A stretch of DNA of 64,000 nt from Pleurocapsa sp. CCALA 161 (GTDB lineage: Bacteria > Cyanobacteriota > Cyanobacteriia > Cyanobacteriales > Xenococcaceae): assembly GCF_003003995.1 (NCBI RefSeq), contig NZ_PVWF01000006.1, positions 24,440 to 88,439 on the forward strand, read 5' to 3'. The position numbers and the translations under genes are program-made. The notes beneath the pieces were generated by a model. The model searched no databases and was not told the origin of the DNA. It worked only from the letters and a program-made list of their open reading frames with translations. Shown piece after piece: positions 8,372 to 17,140 of the stretch (its first letter is position 1; every line of letters begins with the position of its first letter).

Positions 8372-8590
8372 ATGGAAAAAATTATTAATTTGCACATCGA
8401 GAAACTTCCAGAAGGTTATTATTTAGCAACGACAGATGACCTTCAAGGACTTGTTGTTCAGGGTAAAACCATTGCCGAAACTCTAGAAATTGCTCGCGAC
8501 GTTGCTCACAAGCTAATTGAATCCCAGGTAAATATAACCCTTAATCCTGTTGCAGATTCTTTTGACTATCCCTTGGTGATTGGTCAGTGA
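8372..8590 (+). CDS. HicB-like (DUF1902) antitoxin-type protein, no toxin partner seen
   Basis: A 72-residue protein with the HicB fold signature: an N-terminal beta hairpin ('INLHIEKLPEGYYLATTDDL'), a glycine turn ('QGLVVQGKT') and a helix ('IAETLEIARDVAHKLIESQ'). In HicAB modules this domain binds and blocks the HicA mRNA interferase. No HicA frame is found on either side: transposase debris lies upstream and a spacer without a recognisable toxin gene lies downstream. It may be an orphan antitoxin or a free-standing HicB-like protein. An AAGGA ribosome-binding stretch just before the ATG supports expression. Confidence 0.7.
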   Translation: MEKIINLHIEKLPEGYYLATTDDLQGLVVQGKTIAETLEIARDVAHKLIESQVNITLNPVADSFDYPLVIGQ

Positions 8591-8846
8591 TTAGTTATGG
8601 GAATGATTATCACTATCTTAGGAATTTCAAGTTCCTAAAAACCCAATTTTTTTGTAATCAGATTGAATTTTGCTCAATTTTTGCTCTTTGCAAGTTGCTT
8701 TTCTTGCAGTAATAATATTGATGCGATCGCCTTGATCGGTATGGGCAAGACTAAAATACCGATAATTCTACTTATTCGGCGTTCATCCTCTGGGACAAAT
8801 CGCCTATAATTTTTAATATTGCAAATTCTCCCAAAGTATTTGGACT

Positions 8847-10448
8847 ATGGACAATTCACAAGACCGTATTATTATTTTCGACACCACCTTAAGGGATGGA
8901 GAACAGTCTCCTGGCGCGACTCTAAACGTTGAAGAAAAACTGGAAATTGCCCATTCTCTATCCCGTCTAGGAGTTGATGTAATTGAAGCGGGATTTGCTT
9001 TTGCTAGTCCTGGAGATTTTGAAGCAGTGCAAAAAATTGCTACTCAAGTCGGCACTAAAGATGGGCCTGTGATCTGTAGTTTAGCCAGGGCAATTAAAGC
9101 AGATATCAAAGCTGCGGCCGAAGCACTACAACCTGCTGCTAATGGTAGAATTCATACTTTTATTTCGACTTCTGATATCCATTTGGAGTATCAGCTTAAA
9201 AAATCCCGTGGGGAAGTTTTAGATATTGCTCAAGAGATGGTGGCTTACGCTAAATCCTTTATGGATGATGTTGAGTTTTCGCCTATGGATGCGGTAAGAA
9301 CTGATTCTGAATATCTCTATCAAGTCTTAGAAGCAGCGATCGCTGCTGGAGCAACTACGGTTAATATTCCTGATACTGTGGGCTATACGACCCCGACAGA
9401 ATTTGGGGACTTGATTAAAGGTATCTGTGAAAATGTACCAAATATAGACCAAGCAGTTGTTTCTGTTCATGGTCATAATGACCTGGGTTTGGCTGTCGCG
9501 AACTTTCTCGAAGCAATTAAAAACGGTGCTAGACAATTAGAATGCACCATTAACGGGATCGGCGAAAGAGCAGGAAATGCTGCTTTAGAAGAGTTAGTGA
9601 TGGCACTTCATGTACGCCGTCAATATTTTAATCCTTTCTTAGGTAGACCCGCAGAATCTGCTGCACCGTTGACCAAAATTGACACTCAACAGATTTATAA
9701 AACTTCTCGTTTAGTTTCCAATCGTACAGGGGTGATCGTCCAGCCTAATAAAGCAATTGTCGGGGCGAATGCATTTGCCCACGAGTCTGGTATTCATCAA
9801 GATGGAGTCTTGAAAAATCGGCTGACCTACGAAATTATGGATGCCAAGTCCATTGGCTTGAATGATAATCAGCAAATTGTCTTGGGTAAACATTCTGGGC
9901 GTAACGCCTTCCGCACTCGCCTAGCTGAGTTGGGCTTTGAACTTTCCGAAACAGACCTCAATAAAGCCTTTATCCGCTTTAAAGATGTTGCTGACAAGAA
10001 AAAAGAAATCAGCGACTGGGATATTGAAGCCATTGTTAATGATGAGATCAGACAGCCTCCTGAGTTATTTCGTTTGGAACTAGTCCAAATCTCCTGTGGC
10101 GATCGCTCTCAACCAACTGCGACTGTAACTATTCGCACTCCTGATGGTCAAGAACTAACCGATGCAGCTATTGGTACAGGCCCTGTGGATGCGATCTACA
10201 AGGCAATTAATCGCGTGACCAATATTCCTAATGAGCTAATTGAATTCTCTGTCCAGTCTGTTACCGCAGGGATTGATGCGATTGGGGAAGTGACCATCCG
10301 CTTACGCCATCAAGATCGGGTCTATTCTGGGCGTGCGGCTAATACCGATATTATCGTTGCTTCCGCCAAGGCTTATATTAAAGCCTTAAACCGTCTCTAT
10401 GCTGCTCAACAAGAATCGGCAAAAGTAGCTTCTCAAGTAGCTATTTAG
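8847..10448 (+). CDS. leuA: 2-isopropylmalate synthase
   Basis: A 533-residue enzyme that condenses acetyl-CoA with 2-ketoisovalerate, the first committed step of leucine synthesis. The TIM-barrel active-site motif '[14 protein letters not shown]' is at residues 11-24, the metal-binding '[14 protein letters not shown]' and '[14 protein letters not shown]' follow, and '[13 protein letters not shown]' lies in the linker. The C-terminal leucine-sensing LeuA dimer domain ('[20 protein letters not shown]') is present, so feedback control is expected. Full length for the type-1 family. The gene stands alone. Confidence 0.97.
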   Translation: MDNSQDRIIIFDTTLRDGEQSPGATLNVEEKLEIAHSLSRLGVDVIEAGFAFASPGDFEAVQKIATQVGTKDGPVICSLARAIKADIKAAAEALQPAANGRIHTFISTSDIHLEYQLKKSRGEVLDIAQEMVAYAKSFMDDVEFSPMDAVRTDSEYLYQVLEAAIAAGATTVNIPDTVGYTTPTEFGDLIKGICENVPNIDQAVVSVHGHNDLGLAVANFLEAIKNGARQLECTINGIGERAGNAALEELVMALHVRRQYFNPFLGRPAESAAPLTKIDTQQIYKTSRLVSNRTGVIVQPNKAIVGANAFAHESGIHQDGVLKNRLTYEIMDAKSIGLNDNQQIVLGKHSGRNAFRTRLAELGFELSETDLNKAFIRFKDVADKKKEISDWDIEAIVNDEIRQPPELFRLELVQISCGDRSQPTATVTIRTPDGQELTDAAIGTGPVDAIYKAINRVTNIPNELIEFSVQSVTAGIDAIGEVTIRLRHQDRVYSGRAANTDIIVASAKAYIKALNRLYAAQQESAKVASQVAI

Positions 10449-10561
10449 GGGTTGAATATTTTGCCTATGGCGATCGCGATTTCATTTTTGTTGCTGTAAA
10501 GTTTTTTAAGATGCAGTTTTCCTGAGAAAATTAAAGCAGAGTAATATTTGTTTTGAGCAAG

Positions 10562-11131
10562 ATGAAAATTTTTCGCCCTATTCTTTCACTAATATTGGTA
10601 CTGGCTACAACTTTGTTAGTTAGCTGTGGTGGTGGTGCTGTTTCCGCACCGCCAACCTATACCCCCGAAAAGTTACAAAAAATTAGTACGTACCGCATTC
10701 CCCTAGACATCGCTCGTGAGAGAATTCCCGAACTTGGTCAGTCAATTGCCAAAGAAGATTGGGTTAATGCTGATTCCTTTCTTCATGGGCCCCTCGGCTC
10801 AATTAGAAGAGACTTAACTTACCTATCTAATACTTTGCTTCCCGAGGAACAAGAGCCAGCTTTAAATGTAGCCAAAGATATTTTTAGACACTTGGAAAAT
10901 ATTGATGCTGCGGTCAGCGAAAAAAACTACACTGTAGCCATCAATCAGTATAAAGAAGCTGTATCCGACCTGGATATCTATGCTAGTCTAATTCCTCAGA
11001 CCAAACAACCCGAAAATCCTGCTAAACAAGCGATGAAAGAAGCAGAAAATACGTTTGCAGGCGTAAAAGCAGAAGTAGAAGAAACTATCGAACAAATTGT
11101 TCCTAATTTTGACGAGAAGGACAACGCCTAA
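10562..11131 (+). CDS. psbQ: Photosystem II lipoprotein PsbQ (CyanoQ)
   Basis: A 189-residue lumenal subunit of photosystem II. The N-terminus is a lipoprotein signal with lipobox L-V-S-C followed by G-G-G, anchoring it to the lumenal face of the thylakoid membrane. The mature part is a four-helix bundle with typical CyanoQ sequence ('IPELGQSIAKEDW', 'HGPLGSIRRDL', 'AVSDLDIYASLIP'). It stabilises the oxygen-evolving side of PSII under low calcium or chloride. The ATG at 10562 is preferred over the in-frame TTG nine bases upstream. A terminator follows. Confidence 0.93.
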   Translation: MKIFRPILSLILVLATTLLVSCGGGAVSAPPTYTPEKLQKISTYRIPLDIARERIPELGQSIAKEDWVNADSFLHGPLGSIRRDLTYLSNTLLPEEQEPALNVAKDIFRHLENIDAAVSEKNYTVAINQYKEAVSDLDIYASLIPQTKQPENPAKQAMKEAENTFAGVKAEVEETIEQIVPNFDEKDNA

Positions 11132-11169
11132 TTTATTTCTCGTTATATACGCAATATACAAATTATCTG

Positions 11170-11194
11170 GGCTTGGCGCTGCCGAGCCTTTTTT
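11170..11194 (+). terminator. Rho-independent terminator after psbQ
   Basis: Stem GGCTTGG (11170-11176) and CCGAGCC (11182-11188) around a five-base loop, with one G-U pair, followed by six T residues. It lies 38 bases after the psbQ stop, before the next gene. Confidence 0.8.
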
Positions 11195-11210
11195 GATTAA
11201 TAATTAATAG

Positions 11211-12383
11211 ATGAGCAAAATTGTCGTCATTGGCTGTGGCATTGTGGGTGCAGCGATCGCTTATGAACTCAGCTTAATTCCAGGATTAGACATTACCGTC
11301 ATCGACAAGAATACTCCTGCTCACGGGGCAACAGGAGCAGCTTTAGGGGTATTGATGGGAGCAATTAGCCACAAGAAAAAAGGTCGTGCTTGGCGCTTTC
11401 GTAGCAATAGTCTTAAACGCTATCAAACCCTAATTCCTGAACTTGAAGCTCAAACAGGATTGAAGATCCCTGTAAATCAGCAAGGCATTTTAAAACTTTT
11501 ATTTGCTGGAGAGAATCTTGAAAAATGGCAAGAATTGCAAAAATTTCGTGCTGTTGAAGGCTGGACTTTAGAAATTGGCGATCGCGCTTTTATTACCCAA
11601 CATTGTCCTAAGATCCTGCACGAAGATATCATCGGCGCTGTCTATTCTCCTCAAGATAGACAAATCAATCCTGTGGAACTGACTAAAGCTCTAGTCGCGG
11701 GGGCTAGGGCTAACGGTGTTAAGTTTATGTTTGGGGTAGAGGTGCAAGATTTTGTAACTCAGACTAGATTGTGTTTAGGTGAGCAAGATGATGATTTCGC
11801 GCCAAGTCGCCAAGTCGCTAAGAAGAGCGCCAAGCAAAATATAGTAAGCTGTGAATATTTGGTGACCAGCATCGGTCAAATATCAGTCGAGGAGTTGATT
11901 ATTTCCGCAGGGTTGGGTTCAACTCCCCTGACTCAATCTCTACAGCAAGAAATTCCCATTCGTCCCGTCCTCGGACAGGCAATTAAATTACAGCTAGATC
12001 GGGCTTTGGGTAATGCTGATTTTCAACCTGTAATCACAGGCAATGATATCCATCTTGTCCCACTAGGTAATAATCAATATTGGTTGGGGGCAACGGTAGA
12101 ATTTCCCACGGAAACTGAGGCAAGTATTGCTAATCAGGATTTATTGGCTGAATTAATGGCAGGAGCGATCGCTTTTTGCCCAGAATTAAAATCAGCAACA
12201 ATTCTAGAAACCTGGTCAGGTAAACGTCCTCGCCCCGAAGGTAGAGCTGCACCTATCATTGAAAAACTCTCAGGCTATAGTAATGTCTTGCTAGCTACGG
12301 CACATTATCGCAACGGTGTTTTACTCGCCCCCGCAACAGCTTTAGAAGTAGTGCAGATGTTAACGTTAACCCCCCGATCTTAA
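11211..12383 (+). CDS. FAD-dependent amino-acid oxidase/dehydrogenase-like protein (DAO family)
   Basis: A 390-residue flavoprotein of the D-amino-acid oxidase/glycine oxidase (ThiO-like) family. The FAD-binding motif 'VIGCGIVGAAIA' is near residues 6-17, with the acidic strand end 'VIDK'. The C-terminal 'WSGKRPRPEGRAAPIIEKL' and 'YRNGVLLAPATA' are typical of the family. Substrate is unknown; ThiO-type glycine oxidase for thiamine synthesis is one option, but no thi genes are near. Residues ~196-208 are encoded by a direct-repeat-rich stretch (11798-11835, with the unit GCCAAGTC) that looks like inserted repeat sequence within a loop. Start: the ATG immediately precedes the dinucleotide fold. 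Confidence 0.82.
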   Translation: MSKIVVIGCGIVGAAIAYELSLIPGLDITVIDKNTPAHGATGAALGVLMGAISHKKKGRAWRFRSNSLKRYQTLIPELEAQTGLKIPVNQQGILKLLFAGENLEKWQELQKFRAVEGWTLEIGDRAFITQHCPKILHEDIIGAVYSPQDRQINPVELTKALVAGARANGVKFMFGVEVQDFVTQTRLCLGEQDDDFAPSRQVAKKSAKQNIVSCEYLVTSIGQISVEELIISAGLGSTPLTQSLQQEIPIRPVLGQAIKLQLDRALGNADFQPVITGNDIHLVPLGNNQYWLGATVEFPTETEASIANQDLLAELMAGAIAFCPELKSATILETWSGKRPRPEGRAAPIIEKLSGYSNVLLATAHYRNGVLLAPATALEVVQMLTLTPRS

Positions 12384-12542
12384 TACGTTGGGGCTAATTT
12401 GAAGTATTCGTTTGAGCATATTGCACTATGCAAAGCCACCATTTAGTCACTAAACAGCTAACAACTTTATTTTTTTTGAGGATAGGATGGAGGATGAAAT
12501 TAATCTAATTTTTAAAATTTTGAATCTTTTGGCTTGTCATTA

Positions 12543-13220
12543 ATGAGTGATAAATTTACCGCTTTCCCAATGTTTAAGTCCTGGTTTAAACAGGGAAAAC
12601 AGCACTTTCAAAGTATCCCCGTTCTAATTTGGTCAAATGCTCTAGCAATTGTCTTTTTAAGCCTGTTAAGCATCTATGCCAAAATTAAAAGTAAGGGTTC
12701 GGGTATCGAAAATTTGTTTAGCGATCCTTTTTATTTCAATATTTTTTATGCAGGTTGGTTGACTAGCATTTCAGAAATTCTTTGGTGTACTGCTATCTCT
12801 ATCTGCCTGTTTACCTCTTTTCTCTTGCCTAAGTCAAATCGATTTTTTCAGTTGTTTCTTTGGGGTAGCTCGATAGTGATGCTACTACTTTTTTTTGACG
12901 ATCGCTTTCGGGTTACTTTACTTTTATGTGCCTTTTTTGGGGCTTGTAAGGTCGTTAAATTAAGCGTTTACAGTATTTATGGCTTGATCCTGATCAGCTA
13001 TGCTGTTGTCTTTCGGCGGACAATTCGCCAGACTCCCTATGTTCCTCTCCTAGTATCCTTTTTCTTGTTTGGATTTTCTAGTGCGATCGATATCGCTCCC
13101 CTTGGTGGTCGTGGTATTCGGGCTATGCTGGAAGATGGAACTAAACTGATTGGTTTGATTAATTTAACTATTTACTTCTGGTGGATTTGTCAGCAAGAAA
13201 TAAAAAAAATAAAAATATAG
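12543..13220 (+). CDS. Hypothetical multi-pass membrane protein
   Basis: I do not recognise this 225-residue protein. It has about six hydrophobic segments, for example 'LIWSNALAIVFLSLLSIYA', 'LWCTAISICLFTSFLLP', 'SIVMLLLFFDD' and a final 'LIGLINLTIYFWWIC', and it ends in a lysine-rich tail (KKIKI). Charge distribution suggests a polytopic plasma or thylakoid membrane protein. The ATG at 12543 is preferred over an in-frame TTG nine bases upstream. It stands alone, with no operon partner. Confidence 0.6.
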   Translation: MSDKFTAFPMFKSWFKQGKQHFQSIPVLIWSNALAIVFLSLLSIYAKIKSKGSGIENLFSDPFYFNIFYAGWLTSISEILWCTAISICLFTSFLLPKSNRFFQLFLWGSSIVMLLLFFDDRFRVTLLLCAFFGACKVVKLSVYSIYGLILISYAVVFRRTIRQTPYVPLLVSFFLFGFSSAIDIAPLGGRGIRAMLEDGTKLIGLINLTIYFWWICQQEIKKIKI

Positions 13221-13292
13221 CGCAGAAATAATTGCCTTACTTAGCTATATATTCCTGCACTATTTAATTAAACATTAAACTATTTGAACTTA

Positions 13293-13802
13293 TCAACCGA
13301 TGCTGCAAGAATTACGGTAGAAAAGACGTAATAAGAAGGCAGCACTGACTAATTTAGCTATTTCCAAGCTCCAGTAGGCAATATGCATTGAAGCCATAGA
13401 AGTAGGCATAACTTTAGCAGTAGCAAATAAATCTAACGGCATCCCCAAGCTGCTCATCTGTGGAGTCAAAATATAAGTATATGTCAGAGCAATAATTAGT
13501 AAACCACTAGCTAACAAAACTGACTTAGCATCTACATTGCTAGCTCTATTGCTGCCATAACGATAGACTAAACAACCTGCTAAAACCGTGGCAGCACAAA
13601 GCAATTCTAAATGATTAAACGTACCAAAAATAACGTACCCAGCACTAGCAAATCCAGGCTCATTCATCATGCCAGTTGTTAACATTCCAGGCACAACTAA
13701 AAAGTCAAAAACTAAGCTACCACTGAGCCAAAATCCTAAAGCAAACATAATCATTGTAGACCAGTTTGCTGAGATAGAATTACGAGGAGAAAATGCTTGC
13801 AT
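13293..13802 (-). CDS. DUF4149-like membrane protein
   Basis: A 169-residue protein with four hydrophobic segments ('MIMFALGFWLSGSLVFDFLV', 'LLCAATVLAGCLVY', 'VLLASGLLIIALTYTYIL', 'SLEIAKLVSAAFLLRLF'). The arrangement, with 'VVPGML' after the first segment and 'FNHLEL' before the second, resembles the DUF4149/TMEM205 group found in many cyanobacteria. Function is unknown. Convergent with the upstream hypothetical membrane gene. Confidence 0.6.
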   Translation of the reverse strand: MQAFSPRNSISANWSTMIMFALGFWLSGSLVFDFLVVPGMLTTGMMNEPGFASAGYVIFGTFNHLELLCAATVLAGCLVYRYGSNRASNVDAKSVLLASGLLIIALTYTYILTPQMSSLGMPLDLFATAKVMPTSMASMHIAYWSLEIAKLVSAAFLLRLFYRNSCSIG

Positions 13803-13988
13803 AAGAATATAAAAAAAATTATTACTCTCACAGCTTAACCAATAACTTAACCGTCTCGTATAACGAAAAGTAAAGTCTTTTGAAGAAGCTCTAAGGCTTT
13901 ACAATTAGTAATGAACAGCGATCGATGAACAGTCAAAAAATAAGTTTGATTTGCAGTCAACAGTTTAAATTAAAATAGTCATAAATAC

Positions 13989-14591
13989 TTAGTTTTTTTG
14001 AGCATATTGCTGTTGTATTTCTTGAATGGAAAATAGAGTCTGAAATACAATTCCTTGAGATTTATATAGTTCTTTTCCCCCCTGTTCTCGATCTACTAAA
14101 GCCAATATTTGTGTCACCTCATATCCCGCAGCTTGCAGTCTTTCAACGGCGGTTAATGCTGATCCACCAGTAGTTACCACATCTTCTAGGACAATTACTT
14201 TAGCTCCCTCGGCTAAAGAAGGACCTTCGATATAAGCCTTTGTACCATGTCCTTTAGGCTGTTTACGGATAATTAAAGCGGGAATCGGCTGGTTTTCATA
14301 GGCAGAAACAACGCTTACTGCTGATACCATTGGGTCTGCACCCAGAGTTAAACCAGCAACGGCTGAAGTATCTTGGGGTAATTTTTGCCATAATAAGCGA
14401 CCAAGAGCTAATGCGCCGATTGCGTTTAAAGTTACCTGTTTGCAATTAATATAGTAAGAACTTTTAGCTCCCGAAGAAAGGGTAAAATCTCCTTCGACAT
14501 AGGCATCTTTAACAATTAAATCTAAAAGAACCTGGCGTAAAGTATCTGTATTAGCTGTAGCTAGAGAAGAATGGGTTTGTTCCGTGTTCAT
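13989..14591 (-). CDS. pyrE: Orotate phosphoribosyltransferase
   Basis: A 200-residue enzyme joining orotate to PRPP to give orotidine 5'-phosphate in UMP synthesis. The PRPP-binding motif 'VIVLEDVVTTGGSA' lies at about residues 132-145, 'FTLSSGAKSSYYINCKQVTL' forms the N-terminal orotate-binding part, and the flexible catalytic loop carries 'RKQPKGHGTKAYIEG'. Length is normal for the monofunctional enzyme. No other pyr gene is close. Confidence 0.95.
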   Translation of the reverse strand: MNTEQTHSSLATANTDTLRQVLLDLIVKDAYVEGDFTLSSGAKSSYYINCKQVTLNAIGALALGRLLWQKLPQDTSAVAGLTLGADPMVSAVSVVSAYENQPIPALIIRKQPKGHGTKAYIEGPSLAEGAKVIVLEDVVTTGGSALTAVERLQAAGYEVTQILALVDREQGGKELYKSQGIVFQTLFSIQEIQQQYAQKN

Positions 14592-14757
14592 AAGTTGAGT
14601 GCAGGAGAAAAGATATATATGGACTGTTCTTTCATTAGATCTTCAGCTAGGATTGAGCAGAAGTTACAGTAGCTTTGTCGCCCTAATCAGCAGGGAAATA
14701 ATAACACGACCGAGTAATCTGTAGCCGTTAGTTTATTCACAAATATTAAGTAAAGTA

Positions 14758-15114
14758 ATGTCTATTAAATTTATTAAACTAAGTCAAGTCTTAGTAGTAG
14801 CAGCTATTGCTAGTCTATTTGCAGTTGAAGCTCAAGCAGAAATGAAGCCTTTAGATGATGCGTTTAAAGACGCCTATCACAAAAGAGGTAAAGATGCTTT
14901 TAAACAAAGCAATATTTTTGGTCAAATTAACACTATTGTTGGTTTGACAGGATACCCTGAGCAGCATATTTCTATCGATGGAAAAGCGGTAGACCAACTT
15001 TATCAGCAAAGTTTATCTAAGCAAACATCTTCAGGAGAGTATTTAGTTACTAGAGATTTGGAGAATCCCTATGATACCTCTTTGCGTGAAAATCCTAACT
15101 ATATTGCATTTTAA
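14758..15114 (+). CDS. Small secreted protein of unknown function
   Basis: A 118-residue protein with a clear signal peptide (residues 1-27, cleavage likely after A-Q-A, before E-M-K-P). The mature ~90 residues are soluble and polar, with 'IFGQINTIVGLTGYPEQHIS' and a conserved-looking end 'RDLENPYDTSLRENPNY'. I do not recognise the family. Periplasmic or thylakoid-lumenal location is inferred from the signal peptide only. The gene stands alone between pyrE (divergent) and a tRNA gene. Confidence 0.6.
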   Translation: MSIKFIKLSQVLVVAAIASLFAVEAQAEMKPLDDAFKDAYHKRGKDAFKQSNIFGQINTIVGLTGYPEQHISIDGKAVDQLYQQSLSKQTSSGEYLVTRDLENPYDTSLRENPNYIAF

Positions 15115-15262
15115 TAAGCTTAGTAAGTTTAAGGCATCAAACGCGATCGCTGTCAGTAATTTTTTGACAAAATCTAATTAAGAATAACAGAACTGAGAAG
15201 AGGTAAGACTTACTTTTTTGTTTTCCTGGCTTTTCTCAATCTGCTTTGTTGTTTAATCTAAG

Positions 15263-15335
15263 TCCAGGGTGCAGGAGTTGAACCTGCCTTGCACAAATTA
15301 TGAGTTTGTTGCCTAAACCGCTCGGCCAACCCTGG
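15263..15335 (-). tRNA. trnI-CAU: tRNA with CAU anticodon, probably tRNA-Ile2 (AUA-reading)
   Basis: The minus strand folds into a full 73-nt cloverleaf. The acceptor CCAGGGT pairs with ACCCTGG, discriminator A. The D-arm is GCC/GGC, the anticodon stem ACAAA/TTTGT encloses loop CTCATAA (anticodon CAT), the variable loop has 5 nt and the T-arm is GCAGG-TTCAACT-CCTGC. CCA is not encoded. It lacks the initiator features (C1:A72 mismatch, GGG/CCC anticodon stem). The CTCATAA loop resembles plastid trnI-CAU rather than elongator trnM-CAU (TTCATAC loop), so lysidine-modified tRNA-Ile is favoured. Confidence 0.88.
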
Positions 15336-15424
15336 ATGTTTATTTTTTCTCCAGTAGACCATTATATTAGATAAGTCGGTTATCTTTGACAAGATCAATA
15401 AAAATAAAAGAAAATTGCGATCGC

Positions 15425-15676
15425 ATGAAAATTAGAGTTAAGTTGTGGCTCACTATATTCTTATTCTTGATGATGCTGTTGGCTAGCGTGGCTAGCTCTT
15501 ACATTGGCTACTTTATGGGTAGTCAGGCTTTGAAAGTAGTAACTCAACCAGATATTAATTCTGATAACCAAGATCCTAATCAAAAGCCTTTAGGTGGAGA
15601 ACATAAAGGTTTAGAAATTATTAAAGAAGAAGAAATTTTGCAACAAGTGTCTGAGGTAATGAATCAAAATAAATAA
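15425..15676 (+). CDS. Small single-pass membrane protein, hypothetical
   Basis: An 83-residue protein with one membrane segment at about residues 8-30 ('LTIFLFLMMLLASVASSYIG') and a short polar C-terminal tail rich in Glu, Gln and Asn ('EIIKEEEILQQVSEVMNQNK'). I do not recognise it. The ATG at 15425 directly follows a HIP1 site and is preferred over an in-frame TTG at 15386, because it starts just before the basic residues flanking the membrane segment. It precedes the CorC-like gene by about 60 bases and may be co-transcribed with it. Confidence 0.45.
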   Translation: MKIRVKLWLTIFLFLMMLLASVASSYIGYFMGSQALKVVTQPDINSDNQDPNQKPLGGEHKGLEIIKEEEILQQVSEVMNQNK

Positions 15677-15737
15677 TGACTCAACAAGCTAGTTTTGTGA
15701 TGCAGGCTTATACTCTTTGTTTCTTGTTAGTGGGTTG

Positions 15738-17057
15738 ATGGCTGAACAACATTTGTGGTTGACTCTAGTTGGTGTTTTGCTTTTAATTGCGATTAATGCT
15801 TTTTTCGTTACCGCAGAGTTTTCGATTGTTTCGGTTCGTCGTTCTCGCATCAGTCAGTTAGTTAGAGATGGAGATGTTCAGGCTCAAACTGTACAGTCTC
15901 TGCAAAGAAGTATTAACCGTTTATTATCTACTACTCAACTAGGGATTACTCTTTCTAGTTTAGCGTTAGGCTGGGTTGGCGAAAAAACGATCGCTGTGTC
16001 AATTATTGTTTTAATTGAGGGGATTAATTTACCGAGTTATATCTCTAAATCTCTGGCTCATTCTCTAGCTTTGCCTTTGTCATTTATTATTTTGGCATAC
16101 TTGCAAATTGTTTTAGGCGAACTATGTCCTAAGTCGGTGGCTTTGATGTATCCTGAGCAGCTAGCTCGGTTTTTTGGGCCTCCTAGTGTTGCCATTGCCC
16201 GTATTTTCAGACCTTTTGTCGCAATTTTGAATTTATCCACTCGTCTTTTGCTCAAGCTGATAGGAGTTGAATATAGCGGTGATGGCTGGTATGAAAAAGT
16301 CACCTCCGAAGAACTACAGTTGATAATTGCTACAGAAAAAGAATCGATTGGTTTGGAAGCAGAACAAAGGCAACTGCTTAAAAATGTGTTTGAATTTCGG
16401 GATGATACTGCCGAAGAAGTAATGATTCCCCGCACCGATATCAAATTTTTGACCCTAGATACTACTTTTGGTGAATTATTACAGGCGATCGCTGAATATG
16501 GCTATTCTGGGTATCCTGTAGTTGGGGAGTCTCTCGATGATATCCGCGGAATTATTCACTATAAGAAACTAGCAGAGCCTCTAGCACAGGGCAATATCGA
16601 CTGTAATTCTACTCTAGAGTCATGGATAGAACCTGTGAGTTTTATTCCTGAATCCACATCCCTAAATGAACTTTTACCTTCCATGCAGCGATCGCAACAA
16701 AAAATGTTGGTAGTGATCGATGAATTCGGCGGGACATCGGGTTTAATTACTCTCCATGACTTAATTGCCGAGATCGTTGGTGATGCTGGTAGCGATCCTG
16801 AAACAGGAATTGAAGCAGTCCAAAAGATAGACGAAAATACATTTTTGGTTTCGGCACAGATCAACCTGGAGGAAGTAAACGAGCAGCTAGATTTAACTCT
16901 GCCTCTAGCCGACGAATACAACACTTTAGGCGGCTTCTTGTTGGAAAAATGGCAAAAGATCCCCCATCAAGGAGAAAAGCTGGAATATGAGAACCTGGCT
17001 TTCACTGTCACCATTGCCGATAGCAACCGACTCTATCAAATCTTGATTACCCGTTAG
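15738..17057 (+). CDS. CNNM/CorC-type transporter-associated protein (DUF21 + CBS pair + CorC_HlyC)
   Basis: A 439-residue protein with the hemolysin C/CorC family order. An N-terminal DUF21 membrane domain (residues ~1-190, four hydrophobic segments, 'NAFFVTAEFSIVSVRRSRI', 'LGITLSSLALGWVGE') is followed by paired CBS domains ('EVMIPRTDIKFL', 'YSGYPVVGESLDDIRGI') and a C-terminal CorC_HlyC domain ('LGGFLLEKWQKIP'). Related CNNM proteins move magnesium or sodium; the ion here is unproven. The ATG at 15738 is chosen over an in-frame TTG at 15717. Length is normal. Confidence 0.88.
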   Translation: MAEQHLWLTLVGVLLLIAINAFFVTAEFSIVSVRRSRISQLVRDGDVQAQTVQSLQRSINRLLSTTQLGITLSSLALGWVGEKTIAVSIIVLIEGINLPSYISKSLAHSLALPLSFIILAYLQIVLGELCPKSVALMYPEQLARFFGPPSVAIARIFRPFVAILNLSTRLLLKLIGVEYSGDGWYEKVTSEELQLIIATEKESIGLEAEQRQLLKNVFEFRDDTAEEVMIPRTDIKFLTLDTTFGELLQAIAEYGYSGYPVVGESLDDIRGIIHYKKLAEPLAQGNIDCNSTLESWIEPVSFIPESTSLNELLPSMQRSQQKMLVVIDEFGGTSGLITLHDLIAEIVGDAGSDPETGIEAVQKIDENTFLVSAQINLEEVNEQLDLTLPLADEYNTLGGFLLEKWQKIPHQGEKLEYENLAFTVTIADSNRLYQILITR

Positions 17058-17140
17058 CCGACTATTCTTAAGCTGGGGTAATCAGATTAAGGATGATTCA
17101 TAATTTAGATTGTAATAGATAAATACAATTAATCAGAATT

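Noticed and set aside
8591..8846. hicA toxin gene after the HicB-like gene
   Set aside because: No frame of suitable length or HicA-like sequence in this spacer.
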